Source: an uncultured Marvinbryantia sp.
GTDB lineage: Bacteria > Bacillota > Clostridia > Lachnospirales > Lachnospiraceae
Assembly: GCA_937915375.1 (NCBI GenBank)
Contig: CALDMO010000016.1
Location: 106,617-170,616 of the forward strand
DNA length: 64,000 bases
Direction: 5' to 3'
Under the pieces are notes generated by a model that was not told where the DNA came from, did not search any database, and was given only the letters and a program-made list of their open reading frames with translations. The position numbers and the translations under genes are program-made. Shown here one piece after another: positions 1 to 8,253 of this stretch (its first letter is position 1; the number at the start of each line of letters is the position of its first letter).

Positions 1-80
1 TCAGCGGCAATGTAAAGGTAACGGATAAATCGACAGCAGTATTGGAAGAAAATGAGACAGCATATATACTGTATGAGTAG
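1..80 (+). CDS. 3' end of an unidentified protein gene (partial)
   Basis: One frame is open from base 3 to a TAG stop at 78-80. It encodes about 25 residues ending in TAYILYE and lies 24 bases before glyS. The alternating polar and hydrophobic pattern would suit a C-terminal beta-sandwich strand, as in the last domain of many glycosidases, but this is too little sequence to assign a family. The other two forward frames are closed within the first 35 bases. The beginning of the gene lies outside the window. Confidence 0.5.
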   Translation, partial: SGNVKVTDKSTAVLEENETAYILYE

Positions 81-104
81 GATGTCTGTCAGGAGGAGAA
101 TGTT

Positions 105-1502
105 ATGGAAAAGACAATGGAGAAAATTGTAGCTCTGGCAAAATCGAGAGGTTTTGTTTATCCGGGTTCTGAAATCTACGGTGGTCTTGCGAATACCTGG
201 GATTACGGTAATCTGGGCGTGGAATTGAAAAATAACGTGAAGCGCGCGTGGTGGCAGAAATTTATTCAGGAAAACCCGTATAATGTCGGGGTAGACTGTG
301 CGATTCTGATGAACCCGCAGACCTGGGTGGCTTCCGGTCATCTGGGCGGTTTCTCTGATCCGCTGATGGACTGTAAAGAATGTCATGAGCGTTTCCGTGC
401 CGATAAAATTATTGAAGATTATTGTGCAGAAAACGGCATTGCGCTGGAGGGCAGTGTAGATGCGTGGACACAGGAACAGATGAGAGATTTCATCGAAGAG
501 CATCAGGTTCCGTGCCCGACCTGTGGTAAACACAATTTTACTGATATCCGTCAGTTTAACCTGATGTTCAAGACTTTCCAGGGTGTTACCGAGGATGCGA
601 AGAATACCGTATATCTGCGTCCGGAGACGGCACAGGGTATTTTTGTAAACTTTAAAAATGTGCAGAGAACATCCAGAAAGAAAATTCCGTTCGGAATCGG
701 ACAGATCGGTAAGTCTTTCCGTAATGAGATCACACCGGGCAACTTTACATTCCGTACCAGAGAGTTCGAGCAGATGGAACTGGAATTCTTCTGCGAGCCG
801 GACACGGATCTGGAATGGTTTGCATACTGGAAACAGTTCTGTCTGGATTGGCTGCATAATCTTGGCCTGAAAGACGAAGAGGTTCGTTACCGCGACCATG
901 ATCCGGAAGAACTGAGTTTTTACAGCAAAGCGACCACAGACGTAGAATTTTTGTTCCCGTTTGGCTGGGGTGAACTATGGGGTATCGCTGACCGTACCGA
1001 TTACGACCTGACGCAGCATCAGAACGAATCCGGTCAGGATATGTCTTACTTTGATGATCAGAAAAATAAAAAGTATGTACCGTATGTCGTGGAGCCGTCG
1101 CTTGGCGCTGACCGTATGGTGCTGGCATTCCTCTGCAGCGCGTATGATGAGGAAAATATCGGAACAGAAGAAAAGCCGGATATGCGTACGGTGCTGCATT
1201 TCCATCCGGTATTGGCGCCGATTAAGATCGGTGTGTTGCCGCTCTCTAAAAAGCTTAACGAGGGCGCAGAGAAAGTATTTGCACAGCTTTCTAAGAAATA
1301 TAACTGTGAATTTGACGACAGAGGAAATATCGGAAAACGCTATCGCCGTCAGGATGAGATCGGTACGCCGTTCTGCGTAACGTATGATTTTGAGTCCGAG
1401 ACAGACGGAGCAGTTACCGTGCGTGACCGTGATACAATGGAACAGGTACGTGTGAAAATTGATGAACTGGATGCATATTTTGCAGATAAGTTCACATTCT
1501 AA
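105..1502 (+). CDS. glyS: Glycyl-tRNA synthetase, single-chain dimeric type
   Basis: Charges tRNA-Gly with glycine for cytoplasmic translation. At 465 residues it has the length of the homodimeric class II enzyme found in many Firmicutes, not the alpha2-beta2 enzyme. The N-terminus (KSRGFVYPGSEIYGG) and the motif 2 region (RPETAQGIFVNFKN, then GKSFRNEITPGNFTFRTREFEQME) are characteristic. CxxC-type cysteine pairs at about residues 92-95 and 137-140 probably bind a structural metal. The C-terminal 100 residues form the anticodon-binding domain. The start at 105 has AGGAGGA eight bases upstream. The gene is followed by a hairpin terminator and then an oppositely oriented gene. Confidence 0.97.
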   Translation: MEKTMEKIVALAKSRGFVYPGSEIYGGLANTWDYGNLGVELKNNVKRAWWQKFIQENPYNVGVDCAILMNPQTWVASGHLGGFSDPLMDCKECHERFRADKIIEDYCAENGIALEGSVDAWTQEQMRDFIEEHQVPCPTCGKHNFTDIRQFNLMFKTFQGVTEDAKNTVYLRPETAQGIFVNFKNVQRTSRKKIPFGIGQIGKSFRNEITPGNFTFRTREFEQMELEFFCEPDTDLEWFAYWKQFCLDWLHNLGLKDEEVRYRDHDPEELSFYSKATTDVEFLFPFGWGELWGIADRTDYDLTQHQNESGQDMSYFDDQKNKKYVPYVVEPSLGADRMVLAFLCSAYDEENIGTEEKPDMRTVLHFHPVLAPIKIGVLPLSKKLNEGAEKVFAQLSKKYNCEFDDRGNIGKRYRRQDEIGTPFCVTYDFESETDGAVTVRDRDTMEQVRVKIDELDAYFADKFTF

Positions 1503-1552
1503 AACGAGATTGGAGTCGTTGGGAAATATAGAGTTCAGATTTTCCGACCATT

Positions 1553-1622
1553 AAAAAAGAACATCCTTGAAAGAAGCTATGTTTTTGGACATTTAGCATT
1601 CTGTCAATGGTGTTCTTTTTTT
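1553..1622. terminator. Bidirectional terminator between glyS and the deacetylase gene
   Basis: An A-rich left arm (1553-1570) pairs with a T-rich right arm (1604-1622), with two mismatches and a long loop that may contain a secondary hairpin. It gives a T-run on either strand, as expected between two converging genes. Confidence 0.6.
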
Positions 1623-1704
1623 GATATTTTATTTTTGCTGCGTAAAATTCCCATTAGGAATCGATTTTCCGGGAATATTGCTGGCGATATTTAAAACCTA
1701 TAAT

Positions 1705-2475
1705 TTATAGTATTCTACGTTCTCCATCCATTTCCACATATAGTTTGGTTGCGGATAAATTCGCTGCCTTGCTTCCGTCCGCGCTGAAAATTAAGTTTTT
1801 AGCCGCTGTGATATAATTTGCATAATCGATGTTAGTTGTGTACCAGATATTTTCTTTTCCGTGTAGCTTATTGCAGAGGGTATCCATTTGTTCCCAGGTA
1901 TTTTCCCTGTCAAATTCAAAACTATGTCCCCAGATATACAGAAGCGGCAGCCGCATATAATCCGGTGTGTGCAAGAAGCGTTCCGCTATATCTCCAAATG
2001 CCTGATTATGATGGCAGGTGGGCATCCAGCGCATAAAATCTACCCGGGGCGCAAAATCATTTGTTGACTCCACCGTCCTGCTATATGCAAACCCAAGTCT
2101 TTGGAGTGTATCCACTATCCGACTGTCATATTCGCCAAAAGCATAGGAACAGCCCCTTATGATGCGCCCGCTGTATGACTCTAATGCACGACGATCCTGA
2201 TAGAATTCATTTACCAGACGTTCCGTTGGCAGATAGACAGGATGTTCGTGCTGTACCCCGTGGCAGGCGATTTCGTGATTTTTATATAATTCTGGAAGCT
2301 CTGACGATGTTACAAAGCCCGGCGTATCTAATGTTCCGGAATTTAAATGAAACGTTGCTTTCAGATCATATTTATCAAAGATACCGACCAATCGACGGTC
2401 AAAGATCTGTCCGTCATCATAACTGAATGTTAATGCTTTTTCTTTCCACTGCGGATAATATAATTTAAATTCCAT
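1705..2475 (-). CDS. Polysaccharide deacetylase (NodB/CE4-like)
   Basis: Predicted metal-dependent deacetylase of carbohydrate esterase family 4, 256 residues. TFSYDDGQ near residue 17 carries the Asp pair of CE4 motif 1. CHGVQHEHP supplies the His-x3-His metal ligands of motif 2. A late IWGHSFEF segment fits the last catalytic-His motif. No signal peptide or membrane anchor is visible, so it probably acts in the cytoplasm, unlike most CE4 enzymes of the cell wall. It diverges from the GH43 gene of the xylan locus, so acetylated xylo-oligosaccharides are a reasonable substrate, though this is inferred. The start is the Met at 2475, because the G-run just upstream serves as its ribosome binding site; an upstream Met at 2490 would overlap that site. 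Confidence 0.8.
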   Translation of the reverse strand: MEFKLYYPQWKEKALTFSYDDGQIFDRRLVGIFDKYDLKATFHLNSGTLDTPGFVTSSELPELYKNHEIACHGVQHEHPVYLPTERLVNEFYQDRRALESYSGRIIRGCSYAFGEYDSRIVDTLQRLGFAYSRTVESTNDFAPRVDFMRWMPTCHHNQAFGDIAERFLHTPDYMRLPLLYIWGHSFEFDRENTWEQMDTLCNKLHGKENIWYTTNIDYANYITAAKNLIFSADGSKAANLSATKLYVEMDGERRIL

Positions 2476-2513
2476 ATGTATTCCCCCCATTATTGCTGTT
2501 CATTCATGTTTGA

Positions 2514-2549
2514 TTTAAAAAATGTTTTTTATATATTGTCAAGTTTAAC
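2514..2549 (-). promoter_or_regulatory. Candidate promoter for the deacetylase with an overlapping half-operator
   Basis: On the minus strand TTGACA (2542-2537) is followed after 17 bases by TTTAAA (2519-2514), a fair sigma-A match. AGTTTAAC at 2542-2549 overlaps the -35 box and equals the left arm of the palindrome at 6284-6299, so the same regulator may act here. The rest of the 250-base divergent region is AT-rich, and no clear promoter for the GH43 gene was found in it. Confidence 0.35.
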
Positions 2550-2727
2550 ATTTTTTGTATTCAAAGTCATTCATAAGTTAGAGGCCTTTTTTATATACAT
2601 TTTTTCTTTTTTCGTTGAAATTGCTGTAAAAAAGGAAAATTTTTAGAAAGAAACGACTATTGATTTTTCAGAAAAAACATGGGAAGATAGGAAAAGACAA
2701 ATTGGGACCGAAAAGGAGGACAAAATA

Positions 2728-4140
2728 ATGTATGCAAAAAATCCATATCTACCTTCGTGGGAGTATGTACCGGACGGAGAACCATATGTATTTAACGGAA
2801 GAATTTATGTGTATGGTTCTCATGACCGGTTTAACGGAGATGTTTACTGTATCAATGACTATGTCTGCTGGTCAGCGCCGGAAAATGATCCGGGCAACTG
2901 GCGATATGAGGGCGTAATTTATAAAAAGACACAGGATCCTTTAAATCCGGACGGACATATGTGCTTGTATGCGCCGGATGTAACGATAGGGCCGGACGGC
3001 AGATATTATCTTTACTATGTGCTGGATAAAGTGCCGGTTGTGTCCGTGGCGGTTTGTGATACACCGGCAGGACAGTATGAGTTTTACGGATATGTACACT
3101 ATGCGGACGGTACTCGTCTTGGAGAAAGAGAAGGAGATGAACCACAGTTCGATCCGGGGGTACTGACGGAAAATGGAAAGACCTATCTGTACACTGGTTT
3201 TTGTTCTCCTGGGGATACGTCCAGACACGGCGCGATGGGAACGGTGCTGGACAGCGATATGCTGACGATTCTTGAAGGACCGGTGTTTGTGGCGCCTTCT
3301 ACAACAGTCAGCGCCGGAACAGGCTATGAAAATCATGAATTTTTTGAAGCGCCGTCTATTCGCAAAAAAGGTGATACCTATTATTTTATATATTCTTCTG
3401 TCGTTATGTATGAGTTGTGCTATGCGACAAGTAAGGATCCGATGAAGGGATTTACTTTTGGCGGAGTGATTATTGCAAACAATGATCTGCATATTGACAG
3501 CTATAAACCGGCAGAAAAACCAATGTATTACGGCGCGAACAATCATGGAAGTATTGTAGAAGCAGGCGGAAACTGGTATATTTTCTATCATCGCCATACG
3601 AACGGAACGAATTTCAGCCGTCAGGGATGTTTTGAAAAGATTCGCTTTGCTGAGGACGGAAGTATTCCGCAGGTGGAAATGACTTCTTGCTGCGGTCTTG
3701 ATCCGCTGCCAGGTGCTGGCGAATATCCAGCTTATCTGGCATGCAGCTTGTTTGCAAAAGATGAGGAGCTTTACACAGACTGTACGTCCGGGTGGATGGA
3801 CTGTCGTTTTCCGAAGATTACGCAGGATGGCGGAGACGGAGATGAGATTCCGGGACATATTGCAAATTTCCGTGAGGGAACAACGGCAGGATTTAAATAT
3901 TTTGACTGTAAAGGTGTGAAAAAAGTCCGCATAAAAACCAGAGGTTATGCGACAGGTGTATTTGAGGTAAAAACAGCATGGGATGGAGAAGCGCTTGGTG
4001 AAATCCCAATCAAGTTCAACAATATCTGGACGCCGGCAGAGGCGGATATCCGGATTCCGGACGGTGTACATGCTCTGTATTTTACATATCGTGGGACCGG
4101 AGCGCCGGCGATGTCATCCTTTGAGTTGATTTGTGAATAA
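2728..4140 (+). CDS. Glycoside hydrolase family 43 (arabinofuranosidase/xylosidase type)
   Basis: Predicted cytoplasmic GH43 enzyme of 470 residues that removes arabinose or xylose from xylan-derived oligosaccharides. The five-bladed propeller occupies roughly residues 1-330. The likely catalytic triad is Asp16 in YVPDGEPY (base), Asp84 in YAPDVTIG (pKa modulator) and Glu207 in FFEAPS (acid). Residues 335-470 form a beta-sandwich resembling a CBM6-type carbohydrate-binding module. There is no signal peptide. AAAGGAGG lies nine bases before the start. It lies upstream of a LacI regulator on the same strand and is probably co-regulated with the transporter operon. Family membership is clear; the exact subfamily and sugar specificity are not. 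Confidence 0.88.
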   Translation: MYAKNPYLPSWEYVPDGEPYVFNGRIYVYGSHDRFNGDVYCINDYVCWSAPENDPGNWRYEGVIYKKTQDPLNPDGHMCLYAPDVTIGPDGRYYLYYVLDKVPVVSVAVCDTPAGQYEFYGYVHYADGTRLGEREGDEPQFDPGVLTENGKTYLYTGFCSPGDTSRHGAMGTVLDSDMLTILEGPVFVAPSTTVSAGTGYENHEFFEAPSIRKKGDTYYFIYSSVVMYELCYATSKDPMKGFTFGGVIIANNDLHIDSYKPAEKPMYYGANNHGSIVEAGGNWYIFYHRHTNGTNFSRQGCFEKIRFAEDGSIPQVEMTSCCGLDPLPGAGEYPAYLACSLFAKDEELYTDCTSGWMDCRFPKITQDGGDGDEIPGHIANFREGTTAGFKYFDCKGVKKVRIKTRGYATGVFEVKTAWDGEALGEIPIKFNNIWTPAEADIRIPDGVHALYFTYRGTGAPAMSSFELICE

Positions 4141-4141
4141 A

Positions 4142-4157
4142 GGTTTATCGTTTTACT
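4142..4157 (+). promoter_or_regulatory. Candidate LacI-family operator before the lacI gene
   Basis: GGTTTATCGTTTTACT matches the reverse complement of the palindrome at 6284-6299 at 13 of 16 positions and shares its central CG and the 10-mer GTTTATCGTT. It lies between the GH43 stop and the regulator start, suggesting autoregulation of the downstream LacI protein. Confidence 0.5.
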
Positions 4158-4192
4158 GGAAATACCCGCATCTGAACGAAAAGGAGTAGGGA

Positions 4193-5245
4193 ATGGTAAC
4201 AATTAAAGATATTGCTCTGAAATGCAACGTGTCAGCAACGACCGTATCCAATATTTTAAATGGCAAGGCCAAAGCAAGTCGGGAAACAAAGGAGCTGGTG
4301 CTGCAGACGGTAAAGGAAATGGGGTATCAGCCGAATTATATTGCACAGGGGCTTAGAAACAGCAAAACAAGAACAATCGGAATTATAGCTGAGGATATTG
4401 CGCAGTTTACAACACCGCGCATTATCGAAGGAATTATGGAGTACTGTGAGGCGAACGGATATCGGACAATCGTGGAAAATCTTCGCCTTTATGCCAGATG
4501 GAACGACAGCTGGTACGACAAGGAAAAAGAATACCATTCTATACTTGATCCGGTGTTGCAGCAGATGCTTTCAATTAAAGTGGATGGAATTATTTATGTT
4601 GCCGGTCATGCGCGCTTGATTCACTGTGTTCCGAAAAATTTTCAGGTTCCGGCGGTGATGGCGTATGCTTACAGTGGCTCGGATGAAGTACCGTCTGTGG
4701 CGATTGATGACACAGAGAGTGCGCAGGAAGTGGTAAAATATTTACTGCACATGGGACATCGTAAGATTGGTGTGATCGGCGGGCGCGCAGATAACATTCA
4801 TACGCAAAAACGACTTCTCGGGTATCAGAAAGCGCTTTTTGAGGAAAAAGTTTTATTTGATCCAGAGCTGGTTGCCTACGCAAACTGGGATCGGGAAACG
4901 GGATACCGGGCGGCAGAACAGCTGTTGGACAAAGGTGTGACTGCATTTTTCTGTATGACAGACCGGATGGCCGGAGGTGTTTATGATTTGCTGGAAGAAC
5001 GGGCGCTGACTGTCGGAAAAGAGATTTCGGTGGCTGGATTTGATGATCAGGATATCGCGGAATTCTTTCGACCGGCACTTACGACTACTCGGCTTCCCTT
5101 AAATGAAATAGGAACAGAAGCAACAAAGCTTCTTTTGGAAAAGATTGAAACGGGCAACGCGCGAAAGGAAGAAGAGGGAAAAGTCCTGGAGGTGCTGGTG
5201 CCATGTAAAATACAGATTCGCAAATCAGTTGGAAAAGCGGAGTGA
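4193..5245 (+). CDS. LacI-family transcriptional regulator
   Basis: 350-residue sugar-responsive repressor. The N-terminal helix-turn-helix (IKDIALKCNVSATTVSNILNG, about residues 4-24) and the hinge ending MGYQPNYIAQGLR are classical, followed by a periplasmic-binding-like effector domain with GHRKIGVIGG and VAGFDDQDIAEFF segments. AAGGAG lies six bases before the ATG at 4193. It lies inside the xylan locus, between GH43 and the ABC transporter, and two copies of a LacI-type palindrome with a central CG (4142-4157 and 6284-6299) are its likely binding sites. The effector is presumably a xylo- or arabino-oligosaccharide; this is inferred from context. Confidence 0.93.
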   Translation: MVTIKDIALKCNVSATTVSNILNGKAKASRETKELVLQTVKEMGYQPNYIAQGLRNSKTRTIGIIAEDIAQFTTPRIIEGIMEYCEANGYRTIVENLRLYARWNDSWYDKEKEYHSILDPVLQQMLSIKVDGIIYVAGHARLIHCVPKNFQVPAVMAYAYSGSDEVPSVAIDDTESAQEVVKYLLHMGHRKIGVIGGRADNIHTQKRLLGYQKALFEEKVLFDPELVAYANWDRETGYRAAEQLLDKGVTAFFCMTDRMAGGVYDLLEERALTVGKEISVAGFDDQDIAEFFRPALTTTRLPLNEIGTEATKLLLEKIETGNARKEEEGKVLEVLVPCKIQIRKSVGKAE

Positions 5246-5286
5246 AAGTGCAGACGCTTTTTCAATAGAGAGGCTGATGCAAAATA

Positions 5287-5323
5287 GAAAGGCAGTCGGA
5301 ACTTTTATGTTCCGCTGCCTTTC
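5287..5323. terminator. Hairpin between the converging lacI and araC-type genes
   Basis: GAAAGGCAGTCGGAAC pairs with GTTCCGCTGCCTTTC with one bulged base. It lacks a long T-run, so termination strength is uncertain, but its position between two converging genes fits a shared terminator. Confidence 0.55.
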
Positions 5324-5411
5324 AGTATTGGTTTATATAATAGCAAGTTCTTCTGTGTGTTTCGCCAGATACAGTAATATTTTCTCATTCACTCGGGCCA
5401 GATCAGTAAAT

Positions 5412-5975
5412 TTATCCTTTGAGGAAAAATACGCTGTACAGATCAGCTGAATCGAAAATACTACATAGGGAGCCGCTTTCTTCTCCCACATAAAAATCAT
5501 TTTCACTGATCTGTCCGCTTCCCTCATAATAAACTTCATTGATCGTATCATTCTCTTGTCCCCAATGGACAAGAATCTTTTGGATTGTTTTTTTGGATAC
5601 CATAATACGTTCCTCCTGTTTTAGATTCATTTTGTAAGGTCTGGCAGGTTTATGGCCTTTAAGATAATCGGAAGGTCCACAGCCATATTTACGACAGAAT
5701 GCCCTGTAAAATCCGGCATAAGTATCAAAACCGTACTCCAGCGCTGCATCTTGCAGTCCCATTCCTTTTGATACTTCGTATAGCGCATGGGTAAGCCTTT
5801 TGTGTACCAGATATTGTTTCAGCGTCAGACCGGTTGCTTTCCGAAAAAGATCGCTGTAATAAGAGCTGGAGTATCCAGCCATTTTGCCCAACTCACTTAT
5901 CTGTATTTCTGCTTTTAAATTAGCTTCTATGTGATTCAGCGTAAGCTGAATTCTGTCAAGATTATCCAACATCAT
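5412..5975 (-). CDS. AraC-family transcriptional regulator
   Basis: 187-residue regulator with the DNA-binding domain at the N-terminus (residues about 5-105), in contrast to the usual C-terminal placement. ISELGKMAGYSSSYYSDLFRKATG is the first helix-turn-helix, and ALEYGFDTYAGFYRAFCRKYG the second. The remaining 80 residues have no recognised effector domain. The start is the tandem ATG at 5975 behind GAAAGGCA; a TTG five codons upstream overlaps that site. It faces away from the transporter operon and is probably a second regulator of the xylan locus. A perfect inverted repeat at 6041-6060 lies just upstream. Confidence 0.88.
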   Translation of the reverse strand: MMLDNLDRIQLTLNHIEANLKAEIQISELGKMAGYSSSYYSDLFRKATGLTLKQYLVHKRLTHALYEVSKGMGLQDAALEYGFDTYAGFYRAFCRKYGCGPSDYLKGHKPARPYKMNLKQEERIMVSKKTIQKILVHWGQENDTINEVYYEGSGQISENDFYVGEESGSLCSIFDSADLYSVFFLKG

Positions 5976-6040
5976 TTGTCTGCCTTTCAAAAGTAATCCT
6001 GCAGGGGTTCCTTTTGATTTTATTTTAGCACAAAATGTTA

Positions 6041-6060
6041 GAAAAACGTTTCCGTTTTTC
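6041..6060. repeat. Perfect inverted repeat upstream of the AraC-type gene
   Basis: GAAAAACGTTTCCGTTTTTC consists of 8-base arms around a 4-base centre. It lies about 65 bases upstream of the AraC-type start and is a plausible binding site for that regulator or another one. It is not a consensus CcpA site, as the TG at the left end is missing. Confidence 0.5.
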
Positions 6061-6242
6061 GGAAAATGGGTTAGAAGAGGGCAATGTAAAAGTGCTTAGA
6101 AAATAAAAAAGTTTAACGAATTATAAAAAAAGTAAAAATAAATAAAAAAGAAATAAATAAAAATATAGTAGCAATAATGCACAAAAAAAAGGATGAAAAA
6201 TTGTATAAATGTTGAAAATATAAAAAATAATGAAAAATAACA

Positions 6243-6271
6243 TTGACAGAAGAAAGGAAAGAGACTATCAT
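6243..6271 (+). promoter_or_regulatory. Sigma-A promoter of the xylo-oligosaccharide transporter operon
   Basis: TTGACA (6243-6248) and TATCAT (6266-6271) are separated by exactly 17 bases. The predicted start of transcription, near 6278, lies just before the operator at 6284-6299. Confidence 0.8.
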
Positions 6272-6283
6272 ACAGGCATAAGA

Positions 6284-6299
6284 AGTTTAACGATAAACT
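6284..6299. promoter_or_regulatory. Candidate LacI-family operator of the transporter operon
   Basis: AGTTTAACGATAAACT is a palindrome with seven of eight matching arm positions and a central CG, the form typical of LacI-family operators. It lies immediately downstream of the predicted transcription start, where a bound repressor would block elongation. Confidence 0.65.
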
Positions 6300-6325
6300 A
6301 TAAAAACAAATGAAGGGAGAAGATT

Positions 6326-7246
6326 ATGAAACTTGCTGTAAATAAAAAGAAATGGCACTCCTTTAAGCTGTTTCTTTTTATACTTCCGTTTTTACTGCTG
6401 GTGCTGCTGTTTTCTTACTATCCGCTGTATGGATGGCTGTATGCGTTTTACGATTATCGGCCGCCTCGTCCGTTTTCTGATGCGGAATTTGTAGGACTGA
6501 AATGGTTTAAGTCATTAGTGGAAAATCCAATCAAAGTGCAGCAACTGCTGCAGGTACTGAAAAATACATTTGCGATGAGCGCGCTTACGCTGGGAACCTC
6601 CTGGCTGCCGATGATTTTTGCGGTTTTCTTAAATGAGATTAAATGCGTGCCGTTTCGTAAATTTATCCAGACAGTAACAACGCTGCCGAACTTTATCAGC
6701 TGGGTGTTGGTATATTCTGTGGCATTTAGTTTGTTCAATAGCAGCGGTATGATGAATACGTTGCTGATGAATCTGGGAATTATTGAAAAACCAATCATGT
6801 TTCTGCAGTCTTCAGAACATGTATGGCTGACTCAGTGGCTGTGGCTGACGTGGAAAAATCTCGGATGGGCGGCAATCATGTATATTGCGGCAATCTCCAG
6901 TATTGATGACGAGCTGTTTCAGGCGGCAAAGGTGGATGGAGCGACCAGAATGCAGTGTATCCGTTACATTACGATTCCGAGCCTGCTGCCGACATTCTTT
7001 GTGCTTCTGATGATGAATATCGGAAATTTCCTGTCAAACGGTATGGAACAGTATTATGTATTCCAGAACGCGTTTAACAAAGAAAGTATTCAGGTACTGG
7101 ATCTGTATGTATACAACCTGGCAATGGGAAGCGGAAGTTATTCGGTATCAGTTGCTTTGAGTATGCTTAAGAGTGCAGTCAGTCTGGTACTTCTGGTTGT
7201 TGCAAACGCAGTTTCCAAGGCGACACGCGGAGAGAGCTTTCTGTAA
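6326..7246 (+). CDS. Carbohydrate ABC transporter permease (LplB/MalF-like)
   Basis: 306-residue inner-membrane permease of the CUT1 family with about six transmembrane helices, the first at residues 13-33. The EAA loop that docks the ATPase reads QAAKVDGATRMQCIRYITIP at about residues 200-220, in a form typical of LplB-type permeases. AAGGGAGAAG precedes the ATG. The partner permease begins 20 bases downstream and the binding protein follows. No ATPase is encoded in the operon, so a shared MsmX-type ATPase elsewhere is expected. The cargo is inferred from the enzyme genes behind it. Confidence 0.94.
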   Translation: MKLAVNKKKWHSFKLFLFILPFLLLVLLFSYYPLYGWLYAFYDYRPPRPFSDAEFVGLKWFKSLVENPIKVQQLLQVLKNTFAMSALTLGTSWLPMIFAVFLNEIKCVPFRKFIQTVTTLPNFISWVLVYSVAFSLFNSSGMMNTLLMNLGIIEKPIMFLQSSEHVWLTQWLWLTWKNLGWAAIMYIAAISSIDDELFQAAKVDGATRMQCIRYITIPSLLPTFFVLLMMNIGNFLSNGMEQYYVFQNAFNKESIQVLDLYVYNLAMGSGSYSVSVALSMLKSAVSLVLLVVANAVSKATRGESFL

Positions 7247-7266
7247 CAGCAGAGGAAGGAGAGAAT

Positions 7267-8187
7267 ATGAACAAGAGGCAGAAAACAAAAAAGATACATC
7301 AGAGCTTCGAAGACCGGATGGTCAGTGTCATATGTTATGTAATATTTGCTCTGTGCGCTCTGATTTGTATCTATCCGTTTTATTACATCTTTATCAATAC
7401 CATCAGCGCAAACGACCTGAGCTCTCGCGGAGCGATTTTATTCTGGCCGGAGGGTATTCACCTGAAAAATTATGCCAGCGCGCTGCAGATCGACGGATTG
7501 TTTCAGGCAACCAAGATTTCCGTGCTGCGTACCGTGATCGGTACGGTTTGTACCGTGGGCGCATCGGCATTTCTGGGCTTTATGTTTACACAGACTAAGA
7601 TGTGGCACAGAAAATTATGGTATCGTCTGATTATCGCGACGATGTATTTTAACGCAGGTATTATCCCATGGTTCCTGATCATGAAGAACCTGCATCTGAC
7701 GAATAATTTCTGGGGGTATGTGCTTCCAGCCATCGTATCGCCGTTCCACATTGTCTTAACGAAAACCTTTGTTGAGTCGATTCCAAAGGAGCTGCAGGAA
7801 GCGGCGGAAATTGACGGAGCAGGTATTTTGACTGTATTTTTCCGGGTAATGATTCCGGTTATTAAGCCGATTATGGCGACGGTAGCCATTTTCGCGGCAG
7901 TAAACCAGTGGAATGCGTTCCAGGATACGCTGCTTCTGGTGACAGATACAAAACTTTATCCGCTGCAGTTCGTTTTGTATCAGTATCTGAATCAGGCAAG
8001 TTCACTGTCAGCGCTGGCAAATACAAGCAGCTCCAGTTCTCTGGCGGCAGCAGCGGCAACCACACAGACAGCGACCAGTATCCGTATGACGATCACGGTC
8101 ATTGTTGTACTCCCGATTATGATGGTGTATCCGTTCTTCCAGAAATATTTTGTAAAAGGTATTATGATCGGCGCGGTGAAAGGTTAA
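7267..8187 (+). CDS. Carbohydrate ABC transporter permease (YtcP/MalG-like)
   Basis: Second 306-residue CUT1 permease that forms a heterodimer with the preceding one. A first helix spans about residues 22-44 (CYVIFALCALICIYPFYYIF), and the EAA loop reads QEAAEIDGAGILTVFFRVMIP at about residues 178-198. A low-complexity stretch of Ser and Ala residues (SSSSSLAAAAATTQ) near residue 260 precedes the last helix and is typical of this subfamily. AGGAAGGAGAG provides the ribosome binding site. It is probably co-transcribed with the binding protein 66 bases downstream, with a hairpin between them. Confidence 0.94.
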   Translation: MNKRQKTKKIHQSFEDRMVSVICYVIFALCALICIYPFYYIFINTISANDLSSRGAILFWPEGIHLKNYASALQIDGLFQATKISVLRTVIGTVCTVGASAFLGFMFTQTKMWHRKLWYRLIIATMYFNAGIIPWFLIMKNLHLTNNFWGYVLPAIVSPFHIVLTKTFVESIPKELQEAAEIDGAGILTVFFRVMIPVIKPIMATVAIFAAVNQWNAFQDTLLLVTDTKLYPLQFVLYQYLNQASSLSALANTSSSSSLAAAAATTQTATSIRMTITVIVVLPIMMVYPFFQKYFVKGIMIGAVKG

Positions 8188-8200
8188 CTCTCAGGATGAT

Positions 8201-8224
8201 AACCGGAAGCAGTATTTTCCGGTT
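8201..8224 (+). other. Intercistronic hairpin before the binding-protein gene
   Basis: AACCGGAA and TTCCGGTT form a perfect 8-base stem with an 8-base loop, 30 bases before the binding-protein start. It is not followed directly by a T-run, so it may mark RNA processing or stabilise the highly expressed binding-protein mRNA. Confidence 0.5.
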
Positions 8225-8253
8225 GCAATAAATTTTTATAAGGAGGATTACTC

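Larger units (their letters stand above)
5976..6325. other. Regulatory region between the AraC gene and the sugar transporter
   Basis: About 350 AT-rich bases with no gene. It holds an inverted repeat at 6041-6060, a half-operator at 6110-6125 (AGTTTAACGAATTATA), the transporter promoter at 6243-6271 and a palindromic operator at 6284-6299. Confidence 0.75.

Noticed and set aside
2941..4071. A 376-codon open frame on the minus strand inside the GH43 gene
   Set aside because: It is fully antisense to a clear GH43 gene, has Arg/His/Cys-rich composition, no ribosome site and no family resemblance. The purine-rich coding strand produces such long antisense frames.
6041..6060. A CcpA catabolite-repression site
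   Set aside because: The central AACGTT fits but the outer TG and CA positions do not.
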